DNA of 64,000 nucleotides from Sapria himalayana (taxonomy: Eukaryota; Streptophyta; Magnoliopsida; Malpighiales; Rafflesiaceae), in contig JAREIK010012127.1 of assembly GCA_029783825.1 (NCBI GenBank), forward strand, positions 310,001 through 374,000, read 5' to 3'. The stretch's first letter is position 1. Each line of letters begins with the position of its first letter. Position numbers and translations under genes: made by a program. Shown here piece after piece: positions 12,403 through 24,439 of this stretch. The notes under the pieces were generated by a model. It searched no databases. It was not told the origin of the DNA and saw only the letters and a list, made by a program, of their open reading frames with translations.

Positions 12403-13187
12403 ATGGAGCTAAACAATTCCATGTTCAATAAAAAGCCTTCTCCTCCATTACTAATGAGACCGCGACTCTGTGTCCGATATTTGACGCAAAAGAAGGTGAC
12501 CATGGGATAATTTTTTCTCGAGAAGAGATGAAATTGCTTGCTGCTCCTTTCAAACTCACCCTTATTGGGAAATTTTCACACGGAAGACCCGAGTTCAAAG
12601 AGATATATGAATTCATTGCCGCATGGAAGCTTTGGGAAAGAATGAAAGTTGCGAACTATGACAGCAAGCATTCCTTCCTACAGTTTAAAGAGGAAGATGA
12701 TTTCCTCAGGATATGGTTAAGAGGTACGTGGAATGTTGCGGGATATCCTATGAGGGTTTTTCGATGGATGCCCGAATCCTCTCCATTGGAGGAATCCTCC
12801 CAAGCTCTGGTATGGTTTAATTTCCCAAAATTACCACTTCATCTTTTCAACAAGCAATCACTATATAATGTTGCTCTCTGTTTTGGGACTCCATGGTTAA
12901 TGGATGAAGCCACTGCCTACATGACTAGGCCTAGTGTGGCTCGAATATGCATTGAGGTTAACCTCAAATCTCTTCCTCCGAATAGATTGTGGATAGGCAC
13001 TGATGTCGATAATGGCTTCTGGCAGGAAGCCATTCCAGAGAACATGCCAAAGTACTGCATGAATTGTCTAAAACTAGGACATAGAATAGATGAGTGCATG
13101 TTAGGAAGGATGAAAATAGAATCACTTGGTAGAGAGTTTAGGAGAGGTAGAGAGGAATGGGTAAGAAAAACAGGAACTATAAAATAA
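12403..13187 (+). pseudogene. LINE ORF1 (DUF4283 / CCHC_4 zinc knuckle)
   Basis: A 219-codon frame runs from 12528 to 13187, and the open frame extends upstream to about 12431. The DUF4283 domain spans about residues 5-130 of that frame (motifs LIGKFSHGRP, FLRIWLRGTW, ALVWFNFPKLPLHLF). A CCHC knuckle of the form CMNCLKLGHRIDEC lies near 13054-13095. The likely original start is ATG 12403, in a different frame; a one-base indel in the run 'aataaaaagcc' near 12430 would join the two. The product of intact relatives is an RNA-binding protein of the LINE ribonucleoprotein. A Lys/Glu/Arg-rich tail continues to about 13800 but is broken by stops. Confidence 0.8.
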
Positions 13188-14001
13188 TTAGGAGAAGTAG
13201 AGAGTGGCTGGAACAAGGAAGTGAGGCTAGAAGAGTTAATAGAAAACCAAAAGAGAGAAGCAAGAAGGAAGCAGCGGTTAAAAGAAATAGGAGGGGAGGA
13301 GAAAACCACAAAAAATAAGGAGAGAGAAAACACTAGAGATGGAGTAGGAAAAGAGGAGAATAATAATAAAAATAAAAGTCCAGAAATGAAGAAGGATGAG
13401 GAATTAAGTAATAGAGGATAAGAGATTAGTGAGGATATGAGGAGGGTAGCTGAATTGGGATGGGAGAGGAAGAAAGTGGAAGAACCAAGGAAAATGGCAT
13501 TGGGAAAAAACAAATGTGAGGAAATTTAAAAATGGTTAGAGGAGGTAGGAAAGTTAGCCGAAAAGTTAGGGAGAGAGGGGAGGGTAGGAAGAAGAGGATT
13601 ACACCATAAAGATAAGAGAAAGTCAAAGAGAGTCGAAATAGAATTAGTTGGAAATATAAATGAATATAATTGGGAGGAGGATAATCTCTTGAAGGATGAT
13701 GATTCGGAAGTGAAGAGCTGGCCGAATAATGCTTGCAAGGAAATAAATAATGAGCAAAATCTCAAGCTCACACAAGATGATTTTAAAATACAGAAAATAC
13801 ATAAGAAAGCTCCACAAAAAGGTAGTCGGCAGTGGTAGAGATTAAGGAAATGGGAAGAAGTCTAGAAAAGATGAATCGATTAAAAAAATTAGGATAAGTC
13901 TCACCTAGTTCAAGCAAGACAGCAAAAAGCATGAAAAAATATAAAAATATAAAATACGATAATAAATGTATTACTAGAGCTAAAGCAAGAAATACATAGA
14001 A

Positions 14002-17000
14002 ATGATTAATACATTATATTGGAACATAAGAGGGGTAGCGAACACCCCATCAATAAATAGAATTAAAAATCTAATAAAAATTCATAAACTAAAGATAGTT
14101 GTCTTAGCAGAACCTATGGTGGATAAAACCCATTTGGAGAAGTATAGATTGAGGATTGGTTTAAATAAGGCTACCTCAAATTGTAATGATAAATTATGGA
14201 TTATGTGGAGTGAATCAGTAGACATAGAAATTCTGGCAGAAACTGAACAAATAATTAGTTTTAAAATAAAAAAAAACAGATAGATTCGATATTTTCAGTG
14301 GTATATGCAAAAAATTTGAAAGAAGGAAGTAAAGGATTATGGAAAGAGATGGAAAGTATTGCTGCAAGAGGAACTCCATGGATAATTGGAGGAGACTTCA
14401 ATGTAATTAGAAACTTTAATGAAAAAAGAGGTGGTAGACCTCCTGATTCGATGGCAATAGCACAGTTTAATGAGGCTATTGCCAAGGCGAATCTTTTGGA
14501 AATGGATTACCTAGGATCTAAATATACATGGTGTAATAACTGGAAGAAAAGAGGCGTAATTTGGTCCAGACTGGATAAAGTTTTATATAATCCTCAATGG
14601 CTGGACAATATAGGTGGAATAAAAGTGAAATATCTAAATAGAACCTGCTCGGACCATAGTGCACTCCTACTGACACTACAAAAAAGTGAAGGAAGGAGTT
14701 TAGGCTTCAAATTCCAAAACATGTGGGGAATGCACAAGGGATATGACAAAGTAGTAAAAGAGGCATGGGATAAACCGGTTTCAGGCAATCCCATGCAAAT
14801 CTTGATGAATAAATTAAAAGGTTTACGTACAATGTTAAACAAATAGAATAAAGAAGTGTTTGGAGATGTTATTAAAAAAGTAGAGGAAGCTGAGCAAAAA
14901 GTGGCTGAATTAGAAATAGAATATGAAGAGAAGCCTATTGAGGAAGAAAGAATAAGAGTGAGTAAAGCAAAAGCAGAATTAAAGCTTAGAATACATATGG
15001 AAGAAGCTATTTGGAAACAGAAAGCAAAAGTTAAGTGGTTAAAAGATGGTGATAAGAATAATAAATTTTTCAATGTTGTGGCAAAAATAAAAATTCAAAA
15101 AAAACAGAATAAAAGGAATAAGATCTAATAATGGTAGATGGATAGAAGAAGAGAGAAAAAAAAATGAATTAGAAAACCATTTTAAAAACTTCTTATGTGG
15201 TCAGCACACAGTCAATGAGCACTCACTAATGAGAAATATTAAGAAAAGAGTTACAGAGGAAGATAATAGATTATTAGAAAAGATTCCTAGAGAAGAGGAG
15301 GTTAGAGAAGCAGTATATAATGCTAATAAAGATAGTGCATCAGGACCAGATGGTTGGAATAATAGATTTTTCCAACGTAGCTGGGATATAATTAAGAATG
15401 AACTGGTGGCAGCCATAGCTTGGATTTTCTCAAGGGCGGACATTACAAAGTCATGGGCTAGCTCCTATATTGTTTTAATACCCAAAAAAAAATCCACAGA
15501 GAGGAGAGGATTGTAGACCAATTAGCCTATGTATCGCAATATTCAAAATTTTAACTAAAATATTGCAAAATAGACTTAGTAGAATACTTCCCAACATTAT
15601 CTCAGTGGAACAAGCAGGGGTTGTAAAGAATAGATTGATGATGAAAAACATCAACCTAGTATCAGAAATGATAAGGAAAATAAGAGCTAAAATTAGAGGT
15701 GAGAATATAATTTTGAAACTAGATTTGTCAAAAGCATTTGATAGACTTGAATGAAACATATTATGCTATCTAATGAGGAAATTTGGCTTCTCAGAATTCT
15801 GGATAGATCTTATGTATAGATGTGTTTCAAGTGTGCGGGTCAAAATTTTGGTTGATGGACAGGCAGGGGAGGAATTCAAGCTGGTAAGAGGCTTGAGACA
15901 AGGAGACCCCCTCTCACCATCGTTATTTAATATATATTTAGAACTATTTATAGTAAATTTAAAGGAAGAAGTCGGAAAGGGGAATATTCTTGCATTTAAA
16001 CAACCAAGAAATACCCCAACTGTGATTTGCTTGGCATACGCAGATGATGTTATCATCTTTACAAATGCCAGTAGTCGGTCTATGAGAAATATGATGAATT
16101 TAATGCAAACGCTGTAGGAAGAAACATGACAAATTTTGAATAAAAACAAATGTCAGTTTATTCTAGCAAGGAGAGCCTTAGAATCTACCGCTAAAAAAAT
16201 TAACAGAATCACTGGCTATGTTCAGAACAAAGGAGCATTAACATAGCTAGGATGCCCAATTTACGAGGGAAGAGTAAAGGAAGAATACTTAGAATATTTA
16301 GTTAATAAGATAAAACATAAGATTACAGGATGGAAAGAAAATCTATTAAGTATGGCAAGAAGAATCACTCTAATAACACATGTGCTTCAAAGCTTCCTAA
16401 CACATATTTTAATGCTAACACAGCCACCAAAAAACATAGTTAAAAAACTAGAAAGTGAAATGAAAAACTTCTTATGGGGGAAGAAAGAAGGAAAAAACAA
16501 GGCACACTGAAAAAAATGGAAAGATTTATGCTATCCGAAGGATTAGGCTGGATTAGGTTTTTCCACTCTTAATGATATAACATCAGCCTGGACATGTAAA
16601 AATTGGTGGAATTTAAAAGAAAATGGAAGCATTTGGGCATAATATGTTAGGACTAGATATGGCCTAGGTAAAAAGCCTATTAATCCAAAAAAGGCATTGA
16701 AAAGCTGGAAGATGTGTAAACAGAAAAATATGGTTAAGGATCATACTATATTGACTAACCGTGGGTGGAAGTGGACATTGAATGCACAGGGTAGATTTAC
16801 CTTAAAAAGTACAAAATCTCTTATAAGAAATAAAAGGCCTTCATAAGAGATTTTCGAAGGAATATGGATAAAAGAGGTTCCACAGAAAATAAATTTATTC
16901 ATGTGGAAACTACTTGTTAATGCTATCCCGGTAGATATAAATATTCAGAAGAAAGGTATAAATTTAGTTTCTAGATGTGAATGATGTTTTAAAGAAATAG

Positions 17001-17903
17001 AGAATATTGATCATTTATTCTCAACAGGAGAAATAGCCGCAAGGATATGGGACAAACTAGAAATAGAGGTAGATATACAAAGAGGAACAAAAACAATTAA
17101 AGATAGGTTAAAAATCTGGGGTCAGAAACTCAAAAAATTCTGTTCTAAAATGGATTAGAAAATATATTCTGCATATAGCAGTTTGGTGTATATGGAAAGC
17201 TAGAAATAAGAGTAAGTTTGAAGGTATACAAATGAATACTAACAAAATAATAGAAGAAATAAAAAGAGTAATCTCATTCATCTCAGCGTGTAACCCATTA
17301 AGAGCTAAAAGTTATGAAATAGATGAAAATAGTAGAAAGATGTGGGGCCTTTCAATAAATATTAGAAAACCTTAAACTGTAAAAATAATTGGCTAGATCA
17401 AACCCCCAAAAAATGGACTAGCTCTGAACACTGATGGGAATTTTAAAAGAGACATAGGAATGACAGGGGGAGGAGGAATAATAAGAAATGAAGAGGGTAG
17501 AGTAATGACGGCCTTCACAATGAGATATACAGCTGAGTCAGTAATACAATTAGAGATAATGGCATTAGAAAAGGGATTGCGAGTTTGTAAAAAATATAAT
17601 TTTATAAACATTCAAATTCAGGTGGATTCAACTTTATTAGTGGACTTAGTGCAAGGTAAAATAGAATTATGGAGGTTGGAGGAAGATATTAGAAAAATAA
17701 AATCATTATTAATGAAGATTAATGGAGAAATAGTTCATATATATAGAGAGGCCAATGCGTTGGCAGATAAGTTAGCTGAGGAGGGCATGAGGAAAGGTGC
17801 ACAGGAGTTTGATGAAGAAAATATTTTTGATAGATATAAAGGTTTAATAAACCTAGACAAGATAGGTTTTCCATATATTAGAGTTCAAAGAAATAAAAAT
17901 TAG
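14002..17903 (+). pseudogene. LINE ORF2 (endonuclease, reverse transcriptase, RNase H)
   Basis: ORF2 starts at ATG 14002 (LYWNIRG). The AP-type endonuclease runs to about 14700 with GGDFNVI (about 14389-14409) and CSDHSALL (about 14647-14670). The RT domain has SGPDGW (about 15338-15357), KLDLSKAFD (about 15715-15741), RGLRQGDPLSP (about 15889-15921) and the catalytic YADDV (about 16036-16050). A zinc-binding RT-associated segment lies at about 16780-17060. An RNase H domain lies at about 17410-17800 with NTDG, a VDST block and HIYREANALAD. Breaks: frameshifts in A-runs near 14268, 15100 and 15485, a TAG at 14845, a TGA at 15752 where a Trp codon is expected, and several later stops. Confidence 0.85.
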
Positions 17904-18908
17904 AGCATCATAATGCAAAAGGCAAAAGGAAATCAATAGCACATAACATATGCATCTAATTACTATTTTGTAGTTCTTGATTTAATTGCAGGTACAAGTC
18001 AAAATAACAAGCAGGTTTTCCCTATTCTGAGGGGAGAAACTAGCCAGCTGGATTAAAGAATAGATGCGTATGCTACAAAAGGGGTACAAAGCTAGAAAGT
18101 TAAAGTCAGAACAGCAATGGTGCAGGTCGGTGAGTTATAGGGAAGGAGGGAAGTGTATTTTCTTTGTTTTGATATTTGCAGGCTTGAAAGTGGACAGAAA
18201 GGAAGTGCAGAAAGATGTAAAGCTGCATAAACTCTGAAGAAGTCAGGATTGGAAGAGTGGGGTTGTATGCAAGTTGTTAGAAATAAGGGATAATGTCTGT
18301 AAAATTGTTTTGTTAAGGGTATGTATGAATCTATTTTTGGAGGTCTGTAAGTGGTAGGTAAGGTATTTGTTTAAATGTCAATGTAAAGTTAGTAGTGGAC
18401 TACTAAGTAAATAAGTGACCAAGCTAGTATTGGTTTATTAAGAGTTTGCCTAACATAAAGGCAAATAAGTAGATGTATTGGTCTAGTCTAAAAGCAATCG
18501 GCAAGGTGTTTATATAAAGGTCTTAGGTCTCGGTCGGTGTCTAAGTTTGAAGCCTCTGGACTGGTTCAAGCTTCCACATCAATACTACGGAAGAAGCATG
18601 GTCAAAGTAAAAGCGGTGGAATCCCAAGAAGAAAGTTTAATGGGAGAAAAGTCAAGATGGGATTGCAAAAGAAGGCATAAGTGAAAAAATAAAGAGCTAG
18701 CTAAAAGATTAACGCAAAAATCCAGCATAATGAATAAAGCAATTCAAGGACCTAAAATGGAAAATTGAAATAGCATATTTCAGGTTTTACTTTTATCTCA
18801 AAAGATGGGTGTAAAAGGGGGAAAGGGTAGAACTTAGTTTGTAAAAATAATATTCCTCCGCCAAAAGAGAGGGTTATAATAATAAAACAAACTTCCAAAA
18901 AAAAAAGA
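17904..18908 (+). other. LINE 3' untranslated region and poly(A)
   Basis: About 1 kb without coding potential lies between the RNase H stop and a short A-tract (18896-18906). The end carries 'ataataaaacaaacttcc' just before the A-tract, resembling the 3' ends of plant LINEs. Confidence 0.65.
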
Positions 18909-19118
18909 AGAAGAAGATAATGAAGAAGATAAAGAAGAAGACAAAAGAGAAGAAGAAGAAGATGATAATGAATAAGAATAAAAAGATGATGATGATGATG
19001 AATAAGAATAAGAATAAGAATAAGATGAAGATGTATAAGAATAAGAAGAACAAGAATAAGAATAAAAAAAGACTAAAAAAAGAAATAATAGAAGAAGCAA
19101 AAAAAAAAAAGAAGTATC
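18909..19118 (+). repeat. Purine-rich GAA/GAT/AAT simple repeat, right half
   Basis: Begins with agaagaagataatgaa and continues as GAAGAT, GATGAT and AATAAG repeats. The same frame as the left half reads as acidic residues (EEDNEEDKEED) before stops appear. Best seen as the right half of the tract that the LINE entered. Open frames on both strands are low-complexity artefacts. Confidence 0.7.
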
Positions 19119-20040
19119 TTATATAAAATCAATCATTATTAAGAATGACCATTAAGACATCTTGAGATGAGACATTGAGCCTATTTTGGTTTAAAGAAGA
19201 GGAGGCAACGAGTTTATCAATTATTCTAACTTAACCCTAAGTCACATCATTCTAGATTGCATATGTTTAGGCCTTTAACTATAGCCTTCCTTAATATTTA
19301 TTTTTGTAATCTATCTTGATGATAGTTATTAGTGAATCAACAATGTATGCAATTAATCATTGGGTAGATTTTTATGGCATAATAGTAGTCCTCTAGGGCA
19401 TGCATTTGTTCTCTATATTATACATTTTGCTTTGTGAGAATCCATGATATATTGAGTCAAATGTCTGAATTGTACAACCTTTTTGACTAGGGATATGTGA
19501 CTTGTACACTTTTTTTATTCCATGACTATGATCCTAATCCTTATGATATAAATAATGGTATCTTCTATGCCTTTTGAGGGATATGAGAATAAAGATTGAT
19601 AATCTAAATTCTATAATTTGTTGGATCAAGAGTAGGATTTGAATATAAGTGATGTTAAAATTAATGACTTACTAATGATCATCCCTCGGTTGTAGTGGGT
19701 AGTGGAGATGTATTTATTGCTCTCTTCAACTAGGCATTTCATTTTTAGTTATCCTAGTTTCTTCCGCTTAACGAAGAGATTATAATTCAATTTGTTTTGA
19801 AAGAAATGATGCATGACATTCATACTATGTGATTATACCCATTGCAAGGTCTACCCAAATCTTCTTGAAAATTTTTATATCAATTTCCTTCTTGGATTTT
19901 GATTTGCTAAAGGGAGTTAATCTTTGTGGTACATTGTGAAATGAAAAGGCAAGGGTGTGCACGTTGGGCGTGAACACTTTTAACACCATAGATCTTTTCC
20001 TCATATTTAGGAACATGATCTAATTGAATTGCAACATGTG
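19119..20040. other. No gene recognised
   Basis: AT-rich unique-looking sequence. The minus-strand frame at 19825-20016 has no recognisable motif. No repeat family was identified by eye. Confidence 0.4.
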
Positions 20041-20469
20041 GATATAGGATTTAAAAATCTTAGAAACATGTGTGTGTGTGTGTGTGTGTGTGTATCCATA
20101 TATTCCTATATGTGTGTCTACAATATGTGCATATATAAAATATATGGATACATATTTACACACACATACATGTTTACTTATCCATTTAAATTTGTATGTG
20201 TGTGGTTTGTGTATATGTTGTATATATAAGCATATATTATAGACACATATATAATAATATATGCATACATTTTTAAACACTCATGTACACACATTTATTT
20301 ATATGTATTAATTTACACACACACACACACACATAAAATATACACTACACATATTACATAAATGGATATGTGTGTGCATATGTATGTGAATAATAATGTA
20401 TCCATACTTTTTTGGGTATATCTACAATATATGCATATATATCCATATATTCTTATATCTATGTCTACA

Positions 20470-20505
<36 letters not shown>

Positions 20506-20907
20506 TATTTTTAGCATTAATTTTTCAATATATGTATATATGTATATTTATATGTGTATGTATGTATAGTATGTACACATATATATTTGTATAGCATATA
20601 TGTATATATGCATATCACACACATGCTTGTATTTCCATTGTTATGTATATGTATGTATGTATATATCTACATATATTTGTATGTGTATTTATACATAATA
20701 TGCATATATGCACATATATGTGTATTTAATTTACACACACACACACATGTTTATATATGTGCATTTTGTGCTAGTGTATAAATGTGTGCGTGTGTATAAA
20801 TGTGTGCATGTGTATGTGTATAGCGATGTACAAACATATGTATCTATGTAATATTTTTGTATCTCTATATTTGTATGTAGATTTGTGTGCATCTCTATAT
20901 ATGAATA

Positions 20908-20942
<35 letters not shown>

Positions 20943-21130
20943 TATAAATGAATATATGTGGGCAGCTATATATATGAATATTTATATGTATATGTGTAAG
21001 GATTTGCATATTTATGCATATATATGTATATATGTTCCAATAACCACACGAACAAACACAGACTCATATCTTTGTGGGTAAATCTTTGTATGTGTATATT
21101 TATATATAATGTAAGTGTGCTTGTGTATTT
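20041..21130. repeat. TG/CA and TA simple-sequence domain, about 1.1 kb
   Basis: The stretch is a mosaic of (TG)n, (CA)n and (TA)n tracts and 'tatgtgtgta'-type intermediates. Notable tracts are (TG)11 near 20070, (TG)17 near 20475, alternating TA at 20909-20939 and several (CA)5-8 tracts. Alternating purine-pyrimidine runs in both orientations can form hairpins and Z-DNA. Four to five long open frames on both strands are by-products of the repeat and do not represent genes. Confidence 0.9.
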
Positions 21131-22640
21131 TTTTGAAGTTACAATTTAGCCAACGATTGATTGAGAAAATGATTAATGAGATTTTAATGCCTACTATAAA
21201 TTTAGAAGTTAACTAAAATGTCACATGAAAAATCCTTAAAAATATCAAAGATTTTAATGCATGAAACTAAAATAATATATCAACATAACACAAACTATTA
21301 CACTAATGAATTCTAACACACAATGGCTAGAAAGTATCATGTAGCTACTAGAGAATTTTATCAAAGATACTCCATTTATAGCTTTGTCGATGTTTTTTTT
21401 CCTAGTTGCATCATATGTATACATTTGAGAAAATATTCTGAAAATCAGTTTGATTCGGCTTCACCATCATCAAAATATAAACTTTTTGGGTGCAACCTCA
21501 TTCTAGATTATCAATGCTCAAAAATTGATCATCACCACTATGGAACAACAAAAACCTATCTTATTGTGAATGAAAACTTGAATATAATTTAATTTAAAAA
21601 TTTTCTTGAAAATTCCCATAAAATTTTGTCACATAAAAACAATTTCCAAAGGACTTACATGTAAGAGCGATAATTATGCATAAATAATCCAATTTGCATT
21701 ATATAATTTCTAAATTATAATATTTCTTTTATTTCATAAGGTACCAATAATTTGAGTATCAAGTAAACTAGTGTCATGTGAAAAATAATTTTTACATCAC
21801 CTTGAAAAAAGAAAAACTCAAGGATCATGACTATATTGACATAACTGGCACTCATATTTTTAGCATTTCACATCATCTTGTAACTGACCATGGTAAGGAA
21901 ATCCAAGAGGGGAGGTCATGAATTGTGAAGTTATTCCACATAAACTATGCATCTAATTTAGCATTTTCCATCCAAACATGAAGTCAATTACCTCATATCA
22001 TAATTGACCATAAAGATTATGTTTTCTGAAATTCAATTCTAAAAGTTTTTCATCTATTCATTTTGCTTGTAACTCTACTGTTTGATGAATTTTACAAGGT
22101 TTTACTATTTTTTTTGTATCTTACTTTCCTCAGCATTTTTAACGAGCAAACCATCCTTATGGATGATCATGATTTATTGTATTATATGGGTTCATGTTAG
22201 GAAATCCTTGATTGTGTATGAAAAACTTTTACGTGGAGAGTTTAAGAGGGGAAAACCAACAACATCAAATGGATTTCATGAAGGGCATGTCAATGAGTAT
22301 CCAACAACGATAGATTATATATATTTATTAAGGAAGAATATACTTTCTTGTTTTCTGCCAACAACTAAACCATTGATTAGGTGGCTACACATAATACAAC
22401 TTACAAAATTTTATGATATTGGGATTGATAATTTGTTTTCCCATGTTAAGAAGTTTGAAGATGTATACAATACTTTATAAGAAGGAAGATTTCGAGTTGA
22501 CTCAATGTGGGTATAACAATGTTTTAATTATAAGATATTTTGAGTTTCGGAAATAAGTTTTGACATTCATTCTTTGCCAAAACTCTACATAATTGGTCGG
22601 TGCAATTCTTGTACATCAAAACACTACCAAGTCATTAGTA
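21131..22640. other. AT-rich segment with one unexplained 132-codon frame
   Basis: An open frame at 22082-22480 (plus) begins with a hydrophobic stretch of about 35 residues and continues with a polar part containing YEKLLRGEFKRGKP and KFEDVYNTL. I do not recognise it, and no promoter or splice context supports it. A shorter frame at 21323-21592 is likewise unassigned. A short chance frame or a relic of an unidentified element are both possible. Confidence 0.25.
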
Positions 22641-24439
22641 TAATCTTTTTACTATACGACATATTCATAGTAACTATGATATTATCATTGAGTCATAACC
22701 ATACTTAACTCAAAAATTTTAAATGACTATGACAATAGTTTTTCATTGCAACAACCAAGTACACCATTGGTGCTCAAGGTCACAACCAAGTACACCATTG
22801 GTGCTCAAGGTCACAACCAAATCTAAACATCATGAATTTATTTATAATATGACTCGATAGTCTCAAATCAGAACCATAATCTTTTTACAAAGTCATGATT
22901 TTTGAGCTAAAAAAAATTACAAAGTCATAACTACTCATACAAAAATTATGACAATTATTCAAATATATCATTTTTGGGATACCAATTATTATAGTGAATA
23001 TTACTCGAGTATGACCATTTATGAGGCCACGACTTTTATTCTCAAAAAAAAGGCATAAGTACAACTTGTACGTTCAGGTCTTAACATCTTATCAAGGTTG
23101 CGATAACATGATAAATGAGAGAATAGAATATTAGTGTCACGGCTACCTATAATATCACAGGCACATAAAAGATATGAATAGAAACTTTTGTGCCACAACT
23201 ATTTCTCAGTGTCCTTGACGTGGACAACACACAAAAAATCTTCTTAGTACCACAATTCTTTCTCAGCATTATGACCATATAAAACTCAAGAAATATTATT
23301 TCCAAAGTTGTGGCCTCTACACAACACCATGGTTATATAACAACATAAAAAGTCAAAACTTATGTCTAATTCCCAATGTTGTGTCCCTTTATTGACTACA
23401 AATGAACAAATATATAAAACTAGGATTATTTCATAGTATCATAACCTTGTGTTATAGAGATACTAGGATCAAGTCGTGATCATTGCTAGCACCATAACTT
23501 TGTATTATAAAAAGATCAAGATGACTAAAGTCATGACTATTTTTTAGAGTTGCAACCTCAAGTCGAAGAGATAAAAATCAAAATTATGATCTTCTGAAAA
23601 CTATGATTTCTTACTTAGAGTAGAGGTGTCAAATGCACCATTCCATACCAGCAAAGATTTTTTGAGTGTGGCATGATCATACTATCATGTCATGCCGATC
23701 ACGATATTATTCCTATGCCATGTCTAGCATGACACATGAATCAGAAGCTCATCTCAACAAGATATGGCTAGCCTATATAGTGTTGGGCCATGCCAAACCA
23801 TGTCATCCTAGAGTGAGCCATACTGGTATGGGTTGGTTTGAGCCCATTTGGGCCGATTTAAGGTTTTGGGCAGGATAAGGCCCAAGGCACATGCCACAAG
23901 TGGCCATTTTTTGTACTTAGCCAAAAATATAAACCCTAAGACCTAGGATTGCCTAAGAGTAAGACCTAATATAATTTTTGTAAATTAAAATTTTTTTTAA
24001 TTAAAAAGATGAATGCTCTAATCAAATATATAAAAACATCAAAAGTTAAATTGAGAAAAATTGCAAAGTACAATACAATCCAATATTCACTATAATAAAT
24101 GCTATATACATGATACATCTTATAATAATCATGTATAGAGAAATTACAAGATGCAAAAGTATATAAATCAATATGGAAAATAAAATGGAAAACATAAACA
24201 AGCAATAATACTATACTATAGCACACTATATGTACGACATGAATGATGAACCAAGAACCATCAATGAATAATAATTAATTGGTATATGTGGTATGATACT
24301 GTGGATGAAGATATAGATCATCATCATCATCATCATGAATGCATTTGAAGATGGTGCTGGTGTCCTCAATATCCTCCATCTTTATGTTCTATAATTCATC
24401 ATCCATCATTATCTCTTGTGTCTTCTCTTGAATACCTAA

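Larger units (their letters stand above)
12310..18908 (+). mobile_element. L1-type LINE retrotransposon, full structure but inactive
   Basis: The element shows, in order, a short 5' region, ORF1 (DUF4283 plus CCHC), an A-rich charged spacer, ORF2 (endonuclease, RT, zinc-binding RT-associated domain, RNase H), a 1 kb 3' UTR, and a short poly(A) at 18896-18906. Probable target duplications of 16 bp (agaagaagataatgaa) flank it at 12294-12309 and 18909-18924. Because the target is low-complexity, the duplication is likely but not proven. The C-terminal RNase H is typical of plant L1-lineage LINEs. Multiple frameshifts and stops make it inactive. Confidence 0.8.

Noticed and set aside
12917..13513. 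198-codon minus-strand frame
   Set aside because: Antisense shadow of LINE ORF1, which has clear DUF4283 and CCHC motifs on the plus strand.
14594..15073. 159-codon minus-strand frame
   Set aside because: Antisense shadow of LINE ORF2 (endonuclease to RT).
15766..16149. 127-codon minus-strand frame
   Set aside because: Antisense of the RT segment containing the YADD motif on the plus strand.
18834..19126. Open frames of 68 and 88 codons on both strands
   Set aside because: Low-complexity readings of the AAG/AAT/GAT repeat beside the LINE.
20020..21009. Five open frames of 60-92 codons
   Set aside because: Products of TG/CA/TA repeats (VCVCVC, HTHTHT, YIYIYI); no gene signal.
20041..21130. 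CRISPR-like or satellite array
   Set aside because: No constant repeat length and no unique spacers; it is slippage-type simple sequence in a plant genome.
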